DNA of 64,000 nt from Diphasiastrum complanatum (taxonomy: Eukaryota > Streptophyta > Lycopodiopsida > Lycopodiales > Lycopodiaceae), in assembly GCA_029204225.1 (NCBI GenBank), contig CM055095.1, forward strand, positions 47,442,510-47,506,509. Reading direction: 5' to 3'. Positions 22,521 through 32,489 of this stretch are shown here, in pieces (the first letter of the stretch is position 1; every line of letters starts with the position of its first letter). The translations under genes and the position numbers were made by a program. The notes beneath the pieces are model-generated. The model saw only the letters and a list, made by a program, of their open reading frames with translations, was not told the origin of the DNA and did no database searches.

Positions 22521-24960
22521 TTCGTGCTTGAACCAATGAGAATGTGACACTAATCTGCAGTATCAAGGTATCATGTACAGACATGTTGATAAGGCACCAT
22601 CCTGATCATCATCAGCTCTCTCTTCTAGGCAATTATCAAGTCCTACAAATCCATCATCCCTAACATATTTTTCATTTTAAATTTCCACACCTAGGAATTT
22701 GCCATCAAGTTTACTACTTTCCAATAGAATGAATGCATCCCACTTTCACTCCCATTTCAATCGATTAATGTTTGGAGAGGAGGACATAAGTCATCACTCC
22801 AACTATGGTAAACCAACACTATTTAATCAAAATAGCCAGCTGCTCACCTTTTCATAGGTCAAATTTTTGCCACCAAGTTTACTGCTTTCCAATAACATGA
22901 ATGCACCCACTTTTACTCCCATTTCAATCGATTAATGCCCGACTTTAGCTTGTATTAGGAAAAGAGGACATAAGTCATCACTGCAACTATGCCAAACCAA
23001 CATTACTTAATCAAAGTAGCCGGCTGATCATCCTTTCAACGGTTAAAGCACCAGTTGATAGGCCATAACTTGGTCCAATGGTGTCCGATTACACCAATTT
23101 TTTGTCTCCACATGCAGACAGTGATGTCCTTTATGAAATGGTGACATTCACATCTCCAACAGAAAGTTGTTAATCATATGGAATTGACTCTTTGTTTTCT
23201 GGTTTCTGTAAGTTTTACACACTAAGGCAGCCCTTAATTATGAACTCCGAGGACTGAAAAGCCAGTTCTAAAGAGTCAATTCAATTTTGAGGCAGACAAC
23301 ACAGTATAACTTCAGTTTGAAAAGTTTTCATTAAAAAAAGAGGGGAGAGAAAAATGTAAAATGTAAAAAAATTTTAAAAGAAAAAAGAAAACCTTGCACG
23401 TGCAATGTGGCATTACACAAGGGAACGGGAATGCCCAGTCGGGCCTTCTGCCCTAGTCAGCAGGGGCCTTCCCCCCCACTACAACCTCCTCTATTGATTC
23501 TCAACTTTTTGTGGGTAATCAGCCTGCACTTCACTCACTACAAATAACATTAGTTGCAACGGATCTCCGTGTTCAACATTTGGATCACGTTGGCTACAAC
23601 ATTCTAGCAAGAATAAACACACTTGCTAGAGGTGAAGAGGTAATAGAAGGCTACCAGCACATTTTTTGCAATTTCTCAACACAAGAATAGGGCCTCTTCA
23701 CATGCATATCCAGTCGCTGGGATTGACGTAGGATCTGGGACGGCGGGCCTTTGCCCAATCTAATCACCAGCTCTCTAATACGTCTTTGCATGCTTCAATC
23801 TTGCTACCCTGTGATGATCATGCATTTCTGGAACTGATGATGCTTGTCTTTCTGAAATTGCTTGAGCATGAGGTCGTCAGACGTTGATGCTAAAAATGGA
23901 CAATTTCTCAGCTATATAAAAAATTTGTAAATTTGCAGCTGGTAGCCACTGACCCATGAAAGCCTGATGCTCAAGACAGGCTAACCTGGGAAGCCGACAA
24001 CGGATGAGGCAATGGCAAGGCCCTACCTAGGAACCCGTGCCTGATGTCAAGGGTAGGCAGGGTGTCCCACATCCTGGAGGCACTGCCCACTTTGGCCCCA
24101 GCTTAATCACAGCCACACTCAATTTTAATTAAAAAATTGATTTTTTATTCACAGAAAACTGCCCAAAGATTCTGCCCAGGTTTATGTGACTGACACATAT
24201 TTCTTTATCCCATAAGTATTCTGCAGCTTTAACAGGTTTCATGTATATATCAAAATGATACCTTTCCTTTCAAAATGTGTGTGTGTGTGTGTGTGTGTAT
24301 TTGGAAGCCCACAGAAAATTTGGTTCCCCCACCTGCGCGTGCTCCAAACTCTAAAACTACCAAATAATTTCTGGTGCCCGCCCCTGCACATGCGTGCTCG
24401 TGAAAATTTCTGGCGCCTGTGCACAAGGCGTGCTCATCTGCCCAAAAACTAAAAAACATCAAAACTCTAAAATCTTTGTTGGGCATTTGCTGCCCTTGCC
24501 CGTGCCACGTTACATTGTCAGCAAGCTGGGGCCAAATGCCCAGGCAGTGCCTTTTAGGCCCAAGGGGAGGGGTGGGGCCACATGTGAAGAGACCCTAACG
24601 TGGGGCTGCATTGATTGGATTCCACATCCACGATTCCTGCCACATCCACAATTCTTCACAGGAATCGTGATGCCTTATTATTGCAGCAGGCTTCTACCCA
24701 AATCACTCTTCAAAAAATGGCTATCCTGCCCTGCTCCCATTTCAACAGGGTTCAAATTCCAGATTCCAAAGGCAAAGGTCCTATTGGGCTGTCCAAGTAG
24801 CAGCAAACACCCTTAAAGCATCTCTCTACAGCAATGGCCCTTTTTAAACCTAAAATGGCAAGCATAAGTCTCTCTTCAGTGATTGTTTTTCTCACAATCA
24901 TATTTTCATACATGTAATCTTTTCACAACAGCATCCTCCTTGCATCTTTTGTCTACAACA
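22521..24960. other. No gene recognised; internal short duplication
   Basis: Two related stretches occur near 22680-22850 and 22855-23035, sharing ttcactcccatttcaatcg-like runs and a following aggacataagtcatca, so the area contains a diverged tandem duplication of about 175 bp. Nothing else is identifiable. Confidence 0.45.
24276..24298. repeat. (GT)n microsatellite
   Basis: This is a perfect GT run of about 23 bp. Confidence 0.9.
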
Positions 24961-25082
24961 CTACAACATGGCTTTCTTCCCTACATTTATGAAACCTATA
25001 CTTTACACTACTTCTATGATTGAGGTTTATATAGACCAACAAAACTCGTTGCCTACTCAGCTTGTGTCGATTGAGGACACTT

Positions 25083-25142
25083 CCTTCGAGAGTGCATATG
25101 TGTTGCATCAAGCCTTCGAGCGTGCACATGTGTTGCATCAAG
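25083..25142 (+). repeat. Two tandem 30-bp units
   Basis: Units at 25083-25112 and 25113-25142 differ at two positions and begin ccttcgag. They read in frame as a repeated decapeptide ending HVLHQ, but no gene was recognised around them. Nothing is recognised in 25143-26240 either. Confidence 0.85.
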
Positions 25143-26249
25143 TGAGTAGACCTGATACTTTGTGTGGTAGGGTGATATAGGCATGGCATTTCATATTTAT
25201 GTTGGAAGGGTAGTTCATGTCTTCGTAAACAAGATTTGTACCACAGCATGTAAGAATGAACTCACGACTAGGCTCCTATGCTGGATGTAGTTGCTTTTGA
25301 GTTGGTGCATGCTTCATGGATGGATATAGAAGTTTTTGGTTTGTTGATATTTGCTTGGTCGGATGTGTGGTGAAATACATTGGTAGCCCATTTCCTTGGT
25401 TGGACTATGTATCTCTTGGTGAATATAATAGGTGGCCAAGAAGACCGTGTGAAGAATTGCATTGGAAGATAAATTGAACAGGAAAACATGTGACAAAGTA
25501 GTGTGTGGAGAAGGGAGAGGGGGTATGCATAGCTGTTTATCATATGATACCATTCAAGCAGTTTTTGCTAGTTTTGTTGAGGCAATACACTTCATTTATT
25601 ACCTCCAACTGTCACCATCCCACCACACAAAACTGCGAAAGTTAGCATAGTGAGGAAGACAGGAGTCAAAGCTGAGTGTCAATTGTTATCCATGTGAAAA
25701 ATAAGTATCACAACTTAACAGCATAAATAGCATTTGTGAAATATAGGTTTAAGCCATTTCAATTTGTGCATTTTGTAATTTTGAATTTTGTTGAAACTCG
25801 AAACAGTACCCCTGCATGGAGGGACATGATGAGATCCGTATCTAGCATTGGTTTTGAGTGGGAGGGGCTGACCATGGAGCAACTCAAGACAAGGGAGCTT
25901 GTTGCAAAGCGAAACACTGTCGAAAGGGACTTGGACCACATCAAGAGATCATGGGTCCAATATGTACTTAATACTTATGATCTATGATCATCTATCTAAC
26001 ACCCATCATGAATTATGTTTCACCATGGTCCATGATTCATCTATGATTATGTCCTAACTTCTAAATTGAAAGTTCTAGGTTCTAACTTGGGCCTTGGCAC
26101 TTTGCTAAAGCCTAATTTAGTAAACTGTAATTTCTAGATCGCTAAAGACTATCTAGCAGCTGTTTGTCATTGTGTTCACTTTCAAACGGGAATCTACTAT
26201 CTAGTTTTGGATGCACCATCATCACAAATTTGCGGTAAACAATGAGCTG

Positions 26250-26488
26250 AAAATAAGAGCACAAGATGTCTACCAATCTTCAACCAAAGTGCCAAAAAGA
26301 TAATGGAAGACATCTAAAAGTACGTGGGAAACACTTAATACGATGTATAGGGTCAAAAATCCAGAAAGAGTGGTGTATCTCCGAAATCAACTTTCTATAT
26401 TGAAGATGCAAGAAGGGGATCAAGTGACCAATCACTTGACGAAGATCAAGGATCTTCGTGAGGAGCTTCTCAATATTGATGAGATAAG
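26250..26488 (+). pseudogene. Ty1/copia gag fragment cut by an LTR
   Basis: The frame reads NTMYRVKNPERVVYLRNQLS and then MQEGDQVTNHLTKIKDLREE, the standard copia Gag helix pattern. It stops being gag-like at 26488, exactly where the LTR begins (TGTAGGAAAAC). This is therefore either the target of that insertion or the product of a rearrangement. No continuation of the gag is found beyond the far LTR at 31581. The upstream 70 bp contain one stop. Confidence 0.65.
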
Positions 26489-26935
26489 TGTAGGAAAACA
26501 AGAGCCAAGGCACCAAGATCTAACTATCAAACAGTCTCCACAAGACAAATGAGGGAAGAGGATAGGCGCCCTCAAGGAGAGAGAGAAAGCAGTAATGCGA
26601 GCAAAAAAAAATGGAAAGCAATGCTTTGCAAATGTAAAAATTGGAATACACAATAGCATCTAAGTACTCTACCTGGATGTGGCCAAATGCCAACAAACCC
26701 TAAGCTTACCCACTTACTAAATATAGGGCACCCCCAAAAGTCAAGATAGGGCCCCTAAACAAAAATAGACCCCTAAGGACCCACGAGTCAGTACATGACC
26801 AAAATTGGGACCAACTGAAGTTAAGGCAAACTTAACATGGCCTAAATAACTAAATACCCATGGTTACACAAATCTCGACCTTTTGGGTCAAAGTAACCTA
26901 TGGATTAACTTTAGCATAGTCATTTATTTCTAACA
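26489..26935 (-). mobile_element. Copia LTR (447 bp), minus orientation
   Basis: On the minus strand it starts TGTTAGAAATAA directly after a purine-rich stretch (aacgaggg) and ends CTTGTTTTCCTACA, giving TG...CA ends. It is highly similar to the split LTR at 29339-31581 on the plus strand. It acts as the 3' LTR of the minus-strand pol fragment next to it. Confidence 0.8.
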
Positions 26936-26972
26936 CCCTCGTTAAATGACAATGCATAAAATGAAATCTTCA

Positions 26973-28853
26973 CTATGTAACAAAGCCACTACGTGGTCTT
27001 AAATTTAAAGCTTTGCATAAAGCTTCAAATTTCTCTCTAGGCAACGCCTTAGTGAAGAGGTCCGCAATATTATCCTCTGTAGGACAATACTCAAGTAAAA
27101 TGTCTCCATCGTGAAGTCTCTCCCGAACAAAGTGATAATGGATCTCGATGTGCTTCATCCTCGCATGAAAAACAGGATTCTATGCAATGGCAATAGCACT
27201 TTGACTATCACTCAAGATAAGAGTGGCTGAGGTCTCGCCAAACTTCATGTCAACAAGTAGTCTTCTCAGCCATAAACACTCCGTTGTGGCTGAAAATATC
27301 ACTCTATATTCTGCCTCACTATAAGAAGGAGCAGCAGTGGGCTGCTTTTTACCAACCGGCTTGCAATCTTCCATCTTGAACCGCTTCAAAATCTGCCCGA
27401 TGTAGCGTTCTTGAGAGATGAAAATTCCAGCCCCTTCTTGTACAGTGCAATAGGCCTAAATCTGAGGCTTCAAAAACCGTACCAAGATCAAGTATTAAGG
27501 CATCAATCTGCTGCTCATTACTTCCCGTAACAATAATATCATCAACATAAAGCAAAATAATAATGATAAATCTGAAGTATGCTTGACATAAAGAGTAGAT
27601 TCGCTAGGACTATTAGTAAACCCAGGATCACAAAAACAGGCATGTATCTTTTGATACCACATCCTTGGGGCTTGCTTCAGTCCATAGAGTGCCTTCTTGA
27701 GAAGACAAACTTTATCTTCTTGGCCTTCAACCAAAAAACCAGCAGGTTGTTGAAGGTACACTTCCTCATTGAGATCACCATTGAGGAATGATGTCTTTAT
27801 GTCAAGTTGCCGCAAACGCCAACCAAAATGGACAGCCAAAGAGGTTACTACCCTTACGGTAATCATCCGTGCGGTAGGAGCAAAAATCTCCTCATAATCA
27901 ATCCCCTTTTGCTGAGCATAGCCTTTGGCAACAAGCCTTGCCTTGTACCTTTCACGGGAACCATCTGCCTTGTACTTGATTTTGTATACCCATTTAGAAC
28001 CAATTGCCTTCTTTCCATGAGGAAGATCAACAAGAACCCAAATCGGGTTCTTCATGAGTGAATCATACTCATCTTGCATCGCATCCTCCCAACATTTTAC
28101 TCCCGTGGCCTGCTCATAAAAATCAGGTTCTTCCGCAACATCTCCACGAGATGTAAGAGCAAAATCTGAAAAATCAGCATAGTCCACTGATTTTGTAGAG
28201 GTACGTGTCTTTCCATGATAAAACGAACTTACTTTGCTGTCCCGCAAAGTCGCCAACAGCCACCATGGGACTGTTTTGGGCTGTCCAACAGCCATGTCTC
28301 TTCTTGCAATTTGTTGTCCAAGATTTTCCAAAACTGCTCTTTGCTGTCCAAGATCTTCCAACACTACTCTTGGCTGTCCAAGATCTTCCAAAACTGGTCC
28401 TTGTTGTCCAACTGTTCCTGCAGGCTGATTTTGAGCAACAATGGGCGGTTCTTGATGAACATTAGGCTCTAAACTTGATGAGGTGTTGGGCAGTTCGAAA
28501 CTGGTTGATTGCTGGCCCTTATCTCCAAAAATAGAAGATGGTACCAAATCTGGAAAAACTTCAACATTCACACTATGTGGGCTGTCCCCTGTCAAGATAT
28601 GAGTTGGGGCCACATCTAATGAAATCCTTTCATCAAAATGCACATCACGACTAACAATAACCTTGTTAGTGCTCAAATTGAACAGCCTATAGCCTTTGCT
28701 TTCACTACTATAGCTAACAAAAATGCATTTAACTCCTTTATCCTCAAGCTTTGTACGAAGTTTATCCGGAATAAAAGCGTAAGTCTTACAACCAAAAATG
28801 CGAAAGTGAGAGATTGTGGGCTTCTTCCGATACCAAACTTCATATGGGTGGAA
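26973..28853 (-). pseudogene. Ty1/copia pol: integrase end, reverse transcriptase, RNase H
   Basis: The minus frame begins in the integrase C-terminal part (HPYEVWYRKKPTISHFRIFG). After a Gln-rich linker come the RT blocks NPIWVLVDLPHGKKAIGSKW, ARLVAKGYAQQKGIDYEEIF, QLDIKTSFLNGDLNEEVYLQ and ALYGLKQAPRMWYQ. A frameshift near 27555 precedes the catalytic YVDDIIVTGS. Further on RFKMEDCKPVG jumps directly to KKQPTAAPSYSEAEY, so about 0.5 kb between RT and RNase H is deleted. RNase H then continues with a stop near 27179 and ends CKALNLRPRSGFVT. Protease, gag and the integrase core are missing. It abuts a second 3' half in the opposite orientation at about 28850. Confidence 0.9.
28315..28410 (-). 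repeat. 30-bp minisatellite inside the copia integrase-RT linker
   Basis: Three 30-bp units with a start of a fourth occur at 28315, 28345, 28375 and 28405, each beginning tgtcca on the plus strand. In the pol frame they encode a repeated LEDLGQQ-like decapeptide (VLEDLGQPR, VLEDLGQQR, VLENLGQQI). They are in frame, so they lengthen the linker without breaking it. Confidence 0.85.
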
Positions 28854-29302
28854 ATCAAGACACTAGACGCTCTACAAGTGGACATTGCTTTTTCTATGGA
28901 AATTCTGCAACTTCTTGGTCAAGTAAAAAGCAGCCCACTGTTGCTACTTCTTCTAGTGAGGCAGAATATAGAGCGATACTTTCAGCCACAACGGAGTGTT
29001 TATGGCTGAGAAGACTACTTGTTGACATGAAGTTTGGCGAGCCCTCAACCACTCTTATCTTGAGTGATAGTCAAAGTGTTATTGCCATTGCACGGAATCC
29101 TGTTTTTCATGCGAGGACGAAGCACATCGAGATCCATTATCACGTTGTTCGGGAGAGACTTCATGATGGAGATATTTTACTTCAGTATTGTCCTACAGAG
29201 GATAATATTGCGGACCTCTTCACTAAGGCGTTGCCTAGAGAGAAATTTGAAGCTTTATGCAAAGCTTTAAATTTAAAACCACGTGGTGGCTTTGTTACAT
29301 AG
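28848..29302 (+). pseudogene. Ty1/copia RNase H, second copy in opposite orientation
   Basis: The frame reads GNQDTRRSTSGHCFFYGNSA, then KKQPTVATSSSEAEYRAI, then LILSDSQSVIAIARNPVFHA and ends in CKALNLKPRGGFVT with a stop at 29300-29302. It is nearly identical to the RNase H at 26973-27389 on the minus strand but keeps the segment that copy has lost. It is uninterrupted from the junction at about 28850 to its stop. It starts at the RNase H boundary, so RT and everything before it are missing. It is followed by its own 3' LTR from 29339. Confidence 0.85.
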
Positions 29303-29650
29303 TGAAGATTTCATTTTATGCATTGTCAATATAAGAAGGGTTAGAAATAATGACTATGCTAAAGTTAATCCATAGGTTACTTTGACCCAAAAGGTCGAGA
29401 TTTGTGTAACCATGGGTATTTAGTTATTTAGGCGAAGTTTGTCTTAAGTTCAGTTGGACCCAATTTTGGTCATGTAGTAACTCGTGAGTCCTTAGGGTTC
29501 TGATTGTTTAGGGGCCCTATCTTGACCAATGTTTCATGGGCGCGTTTCGTACGTCATTTCGAAACACGTATGAAACGTTTGGTTCAGGTTCGAAACGGAA
29601 AAAAAAAATTAGGGTTTTTTTTTTTTAAATGTGTTTTTGAGGGTTTTGGG

Positions 29651-29985
29651 GTTTACAGATGTCATAGAAAGTCTAGTAACAAGTAGATCATGAGAATGCT
29701 CTAGAGAATGCAATTTCAAGAGGAGAAGCTGTGTATGGTGACTATGGTCACTTTCCTCAAGCAATTATTGATATTGTCATGGATAGGGTATTAGGTTGCG
29801 AGAATCTATTTATGCCCATTGCCAGTACATACTACAAAGCTTATGGCACGGTTTTTGGGGTTTACAGATGTCATAGAAAGTCTAGTAACAAGTAGATACA
29901 TCCAATTTCAAGAGGAGAAGCTGTGTATGGTGACTATGGACGCTTTTTCAGTCAATTATTGATACTATCATGGATAGGTTATTAG
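29651..29985 (+). repeat. Internal tandem duplication of about 209 bp in the outer element
   Basis: gtttacagatgtcatagaaa starts one copy at 29651 and another at 29860. The second copy is interrupted by the inner element at 29986 and resumes at 31142-31199 (gttgcgagaatctgttcatg). The first copy has an open stretch that reads GEAVYGDYGHFPQAIIDIVM, possibly a transposase remnant, but this is not certain. Confidence 0.75.
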
Positions 29986-31133
29986 CATAGAACCCACGGT
30001 TCCCAGAACCGAGGGTCCTGGGAACCGTGAAAGGAACCGTACCACGGTTCCTTGAATCGTGGTACGGTTCATCTAAATAAATAATTAATTAATTCTCCCC
30101 CCAAACACCTCAAAGCTTGTTTTTGTCCCTCATTTTGCGTACAGCCTTGGCCTCATCTTACAGTAGCTGCACCACGGCCTACTCTTGCCATGCCAGAGGG
30201 TTCCACTGATAGACCCCTTCTCCCAGCAGGTTACTATCTACGAGGAGCTGTCCCTGCCCAGCTTGCAATACAGCCGTATTCATACACTCCGCCTACATTT
30301 AGGGTGCATGCATCTCGTGCCACACCCATTCCTGCATCAGCGGCACCTTCTACTACATCTGCTTCCACAGCACCAGCTCGGAGGCGTCCAGGAAGGCCTC
30401 CAGGATCTGGCAGGGGGTCTTCCCAGAGAGACAGAGGTTCTACTCAGACAGTGGCACGAAGACAGAGAGGGAGGCCGCGTGGCTCTGGCAAAGGTGCATC
30501 TCGCATCACTTTGTCAGGGACACAGATTGAGGGAGAGGTTTTACATGACTTCAGTCAGAGGCTGTGACAGAGGAGGATGAGTTAGATGATTTTGATGTCT
30601 CGGATGCCACATAGGCATCTTGAGGACATGCTGTAGATGTTGTCATGTTGTTCATTTTTGTTCCATTCACCCCAGCCGTATGTGGCGGGCTCTATATGAT
30701 GAGATTATATACAGAGCATCTCACTTGCTTTCCAGATGGATGGCCAGTTGATGTGCATTGTGTACACTAATGAAATGGTTTACTATGATAGCCTCCCCCT
30801 CTCTCTATCTCCCTCTCTCTCTTAACAATTTGGGTATTTTTTCAACTTTTTTGGCTTTTTTTTTGCCTTCTTTTTGGGCTGCTTTTTGGGGGTGTAGTTA
30901 AAAAAAGGGCCATTAAATAATTGGAAGTAAATAATCTAAACTCCCTACAAATCTGCTTTTTCTGGAATTCTTTTGGCATTGTTTTAGCATTTTTTTGGGC
31001 CATTTTTGGGGGTGGGACAAAAAAGTAATTAATTAATTACCTGTACGGTTCACCACGGTTCCAGGTTAAAATTTCTAAGAACCGTACGGTTCTCAGAACT
31101 GTGGTGAACCGTACACGGTTCATTAATTCTATG
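29986..31133. mobile_element. hAT-like element (inner), 1148 bp, nested in the outer one
   Basis: A perfect 8-bp duplication gttattag flanks it (29978-29985 and 31134-31141). The ends are CATAGAAC on the left and, read inward, CATAGAATTAATGAACCGT on the right. Sub-terminal repeats of acggttc/gaaccgt and aattaattaatt lie at both sides. The uninterrupted form of the target is preserved in the tandem copy at about 29775-29795 (ggatagggtattaggttgcg), which independently confirms the insertion. It carries an AT-hook reading frame. Confidence 0.85.
30190..30567 (+). CDS. Short AT-hook protein carried by the inner element
   Basis: The frame encodes about 125 residues starting MPEGSTDRPLL. A Thr/Ser/Ala/Pro-rich middle is followed by two AT-hook-like motifs near residues 65-77 and 90-101: RRRPGRPPGSGRG and RQRGRPRGSGKG. 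The core GRP flanked by basic residues is what inserts into the minor groove of AT-rich DNA. It ends at a stop at 30565-30567. No catalytic domain follows; downstream of the stop the sequence is acidic and frame-broken (EDELDDFDVSDAT). Such proteins could bind the AT-rich element ends, or the frame could be a fragment of a captured host gene. Codon content looks coding, but expression is unproven. Confidence 0.5.
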   Translation: MPEGSTDRPLLPAGYYLRGAVPAQLAIQPYSYTPPTFRVHASRATPIPASAAPSTTSASTAPARRRPGRPPGSGRGSSQRDRGSTQTVARRQRGRPRGSGKGASRITLSGTQIEGEVLHDFSQRL

Positions 31134-31829
31134 GTTATTAGGTTGCGAGAATCTGTTCATGCCCATTGCCAGTACATACTACAAAGCTTATGGCGCGGTT
31201 TCAAAAAAATAAAATCTTTTTTTTCTTTTTCTTTTATTTTTCCGTCGTTTTGAACACTAAAACGGCGTTTCAAAACGGGGTCGTTTCGTACGTCCCGTTT
31301 CGAACGCGTTTCGAGGAAACACTGATCTTGACTTTTGGGGGTGCCCTACATTTAGTAAGTGGTTAAGCTTAGGGTTTGTTGGCATTAGGCCACATCCAGG
31401 TAGAGTACTTGTATGCTCATTGTGTATACTAGTTTTTACATTTGCTAAGCATTGCTCTCCATTTTTCTGCTTGAATTTTTTGCTTTCTCTCTCTCCTTGA
31501 GGGCGCCTATCCTCCTCCCTCTTTGTCTTGTGGAGATTGTTTGATAGTTGATCTTGGTGCCTTGACTCTTGTTTTCCCACAAGGCCAGCCAACGTTGTGC
31601 AGGTACAATAAGTTGTAACTTGTAACTTGTATTCATTCTCAAGTTCCAACGAAATAGTTACTAGTTAAATTATAAATAGCAAATTATGATTTATGCATGA
31701 TACATCATGATTCATTGTAATGTATTTACTATTATGTGCATGTTATTGTGTACAATGTCATGACTCACGACTCACACAATACTTACCTGTATTTACTATT
31801 TTGAAATTTGAATTCTGTATAGGTTGTAA

Positions 31830-32480
31830 TTTTGATAATGTGTCTAATTGCGTTGCGATGGGGAAGCGTGTCCATGAGGCCTATCCCCACATTTTTGGAC
31901 GCCTTGTGTTGCACATTGTTTGGACCTCCTATTTGAGGATATAGCGAGCTGCTTTGGATCAAGGAGGTGATTGACACAGTATGATCCTTGGTGAGATTTG
32001 TCACCAAGAGACCAAGAGTGTTGAGCATGTTTGGGGCCAATTCACAGCTCGAGGTTTTGAAACCTTCCCCCACCAAGTATACCATATAGATATCTGACCT
32101 CTAACCTCTAAGTCATAGCATTTTGAAAATAATGCACAGTGATTAATCATTATTAATGATATAAATTAGTAATCAATTGTGACTTGTCATTGTATAGGTT
32201 TACATGTTTATTGTTTTGGAGCGCTTGCTGAAAGTGCATACAAGCTTGAGGCAGTTGGTCATCTCAAATCATTGGACGGAGTGGGGACCATCACAAGAGC
32301 CCAAGTCGAGGAGATTCGTGCTAGGTACATCTTTTTGGGATGAGGCACAAGCTATCGTCACGGGGCTACAGCCGATCTATAGTGTCCTGCGCCTTACAGA
32401 TTCAGAGAGCTGCACCTTGGGCCTTCTATATGAGTTTATGGACATGATTAGTGAGCAGCTCCGTACATCCACACCCCCAA
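31830..32480 (+). pseudogene. hAT transposase relic
   Basis: The frame has IDNASNC-like and MGKRVHEAYPHIFGRLVLHI text near 31840-31925. After a frameshift it reads ELLWIKEVIDTV and LVRFVTKRPRVLSMF, and after an intron-like or damaged gap (about 32090-32200) it reads LRQLVISNHWTEWGPSQEPK, LGTSFWDEAQAIVTGLQPIY and SVLRLTDSESCTLGLLYEFM. These follow the order of the DUF659/hAT transposase core found in plants (A-x-N-x-V...P-H-I-F...W...P-x-L-x-LLR-x-x-D). It lies 250 bp outside the copia LTR that carries the hAT-like insertions, on the plus strand. Stops and frameshifts make it inactive. A Pro/Thr-rich tail follows to about 32710. Confidence 0.7.
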
Positions 32481-32489
32481 CACTCGCAA

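Larger units (their letters stand above)
29527..31324. mobile_element. hAT-like non-autonomous element (outer), 1798 bp
   Basis: The flanks carry a perfect 8-bp target duplication, atcttgac at 29519-29526 and 31325-31332. The ends are CAATGTTTC on the left and, read inward, CAGTGTTTCCTCGAAACG on the right, so the termini are imperfect inverted repeats of the CARTG type. Both sub-terminal regions are rich in gaaacg/cgtttc motifs. 8-bp duplications and CA-type ends are typical of the hAT superfamily. Without the inner element it is about 640 bp. No full transposase is encoded. Confidence 0.8.
29339..31581 (+). mobile_element. Copia 3' LTR split by a DNA transposon
   Basis: The LTR starts about 29339 (gttagaaataatgac) and runs to 29526. 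It resumes at 31325 and ends near 31581 (gttttcccaca). The two parts together align with the 447-bp LTR at 26489-26935. The interruption at 29527-31324 is flanked by the duplicated 8-mer atcttgac. Confidence 0.85.

Noticed and set aside
25083-25142. CRISPR-like array
   Set aside because: Only two directly adjacent units without spacers, in a plant nuclear context.
27579-28472. Plus-strand frames across 27.6-28.5 kb, some Cys/Pro-rich
   Set aside because: They are antisense shadows of the copia RT frame and its minisatellite.
26489-31581. A complete copia element with a simple 5-bp target duplication
   Set aside because: The two LTRs are in opposite orientation and the outer flanks (ataag and aggcc) do not match.
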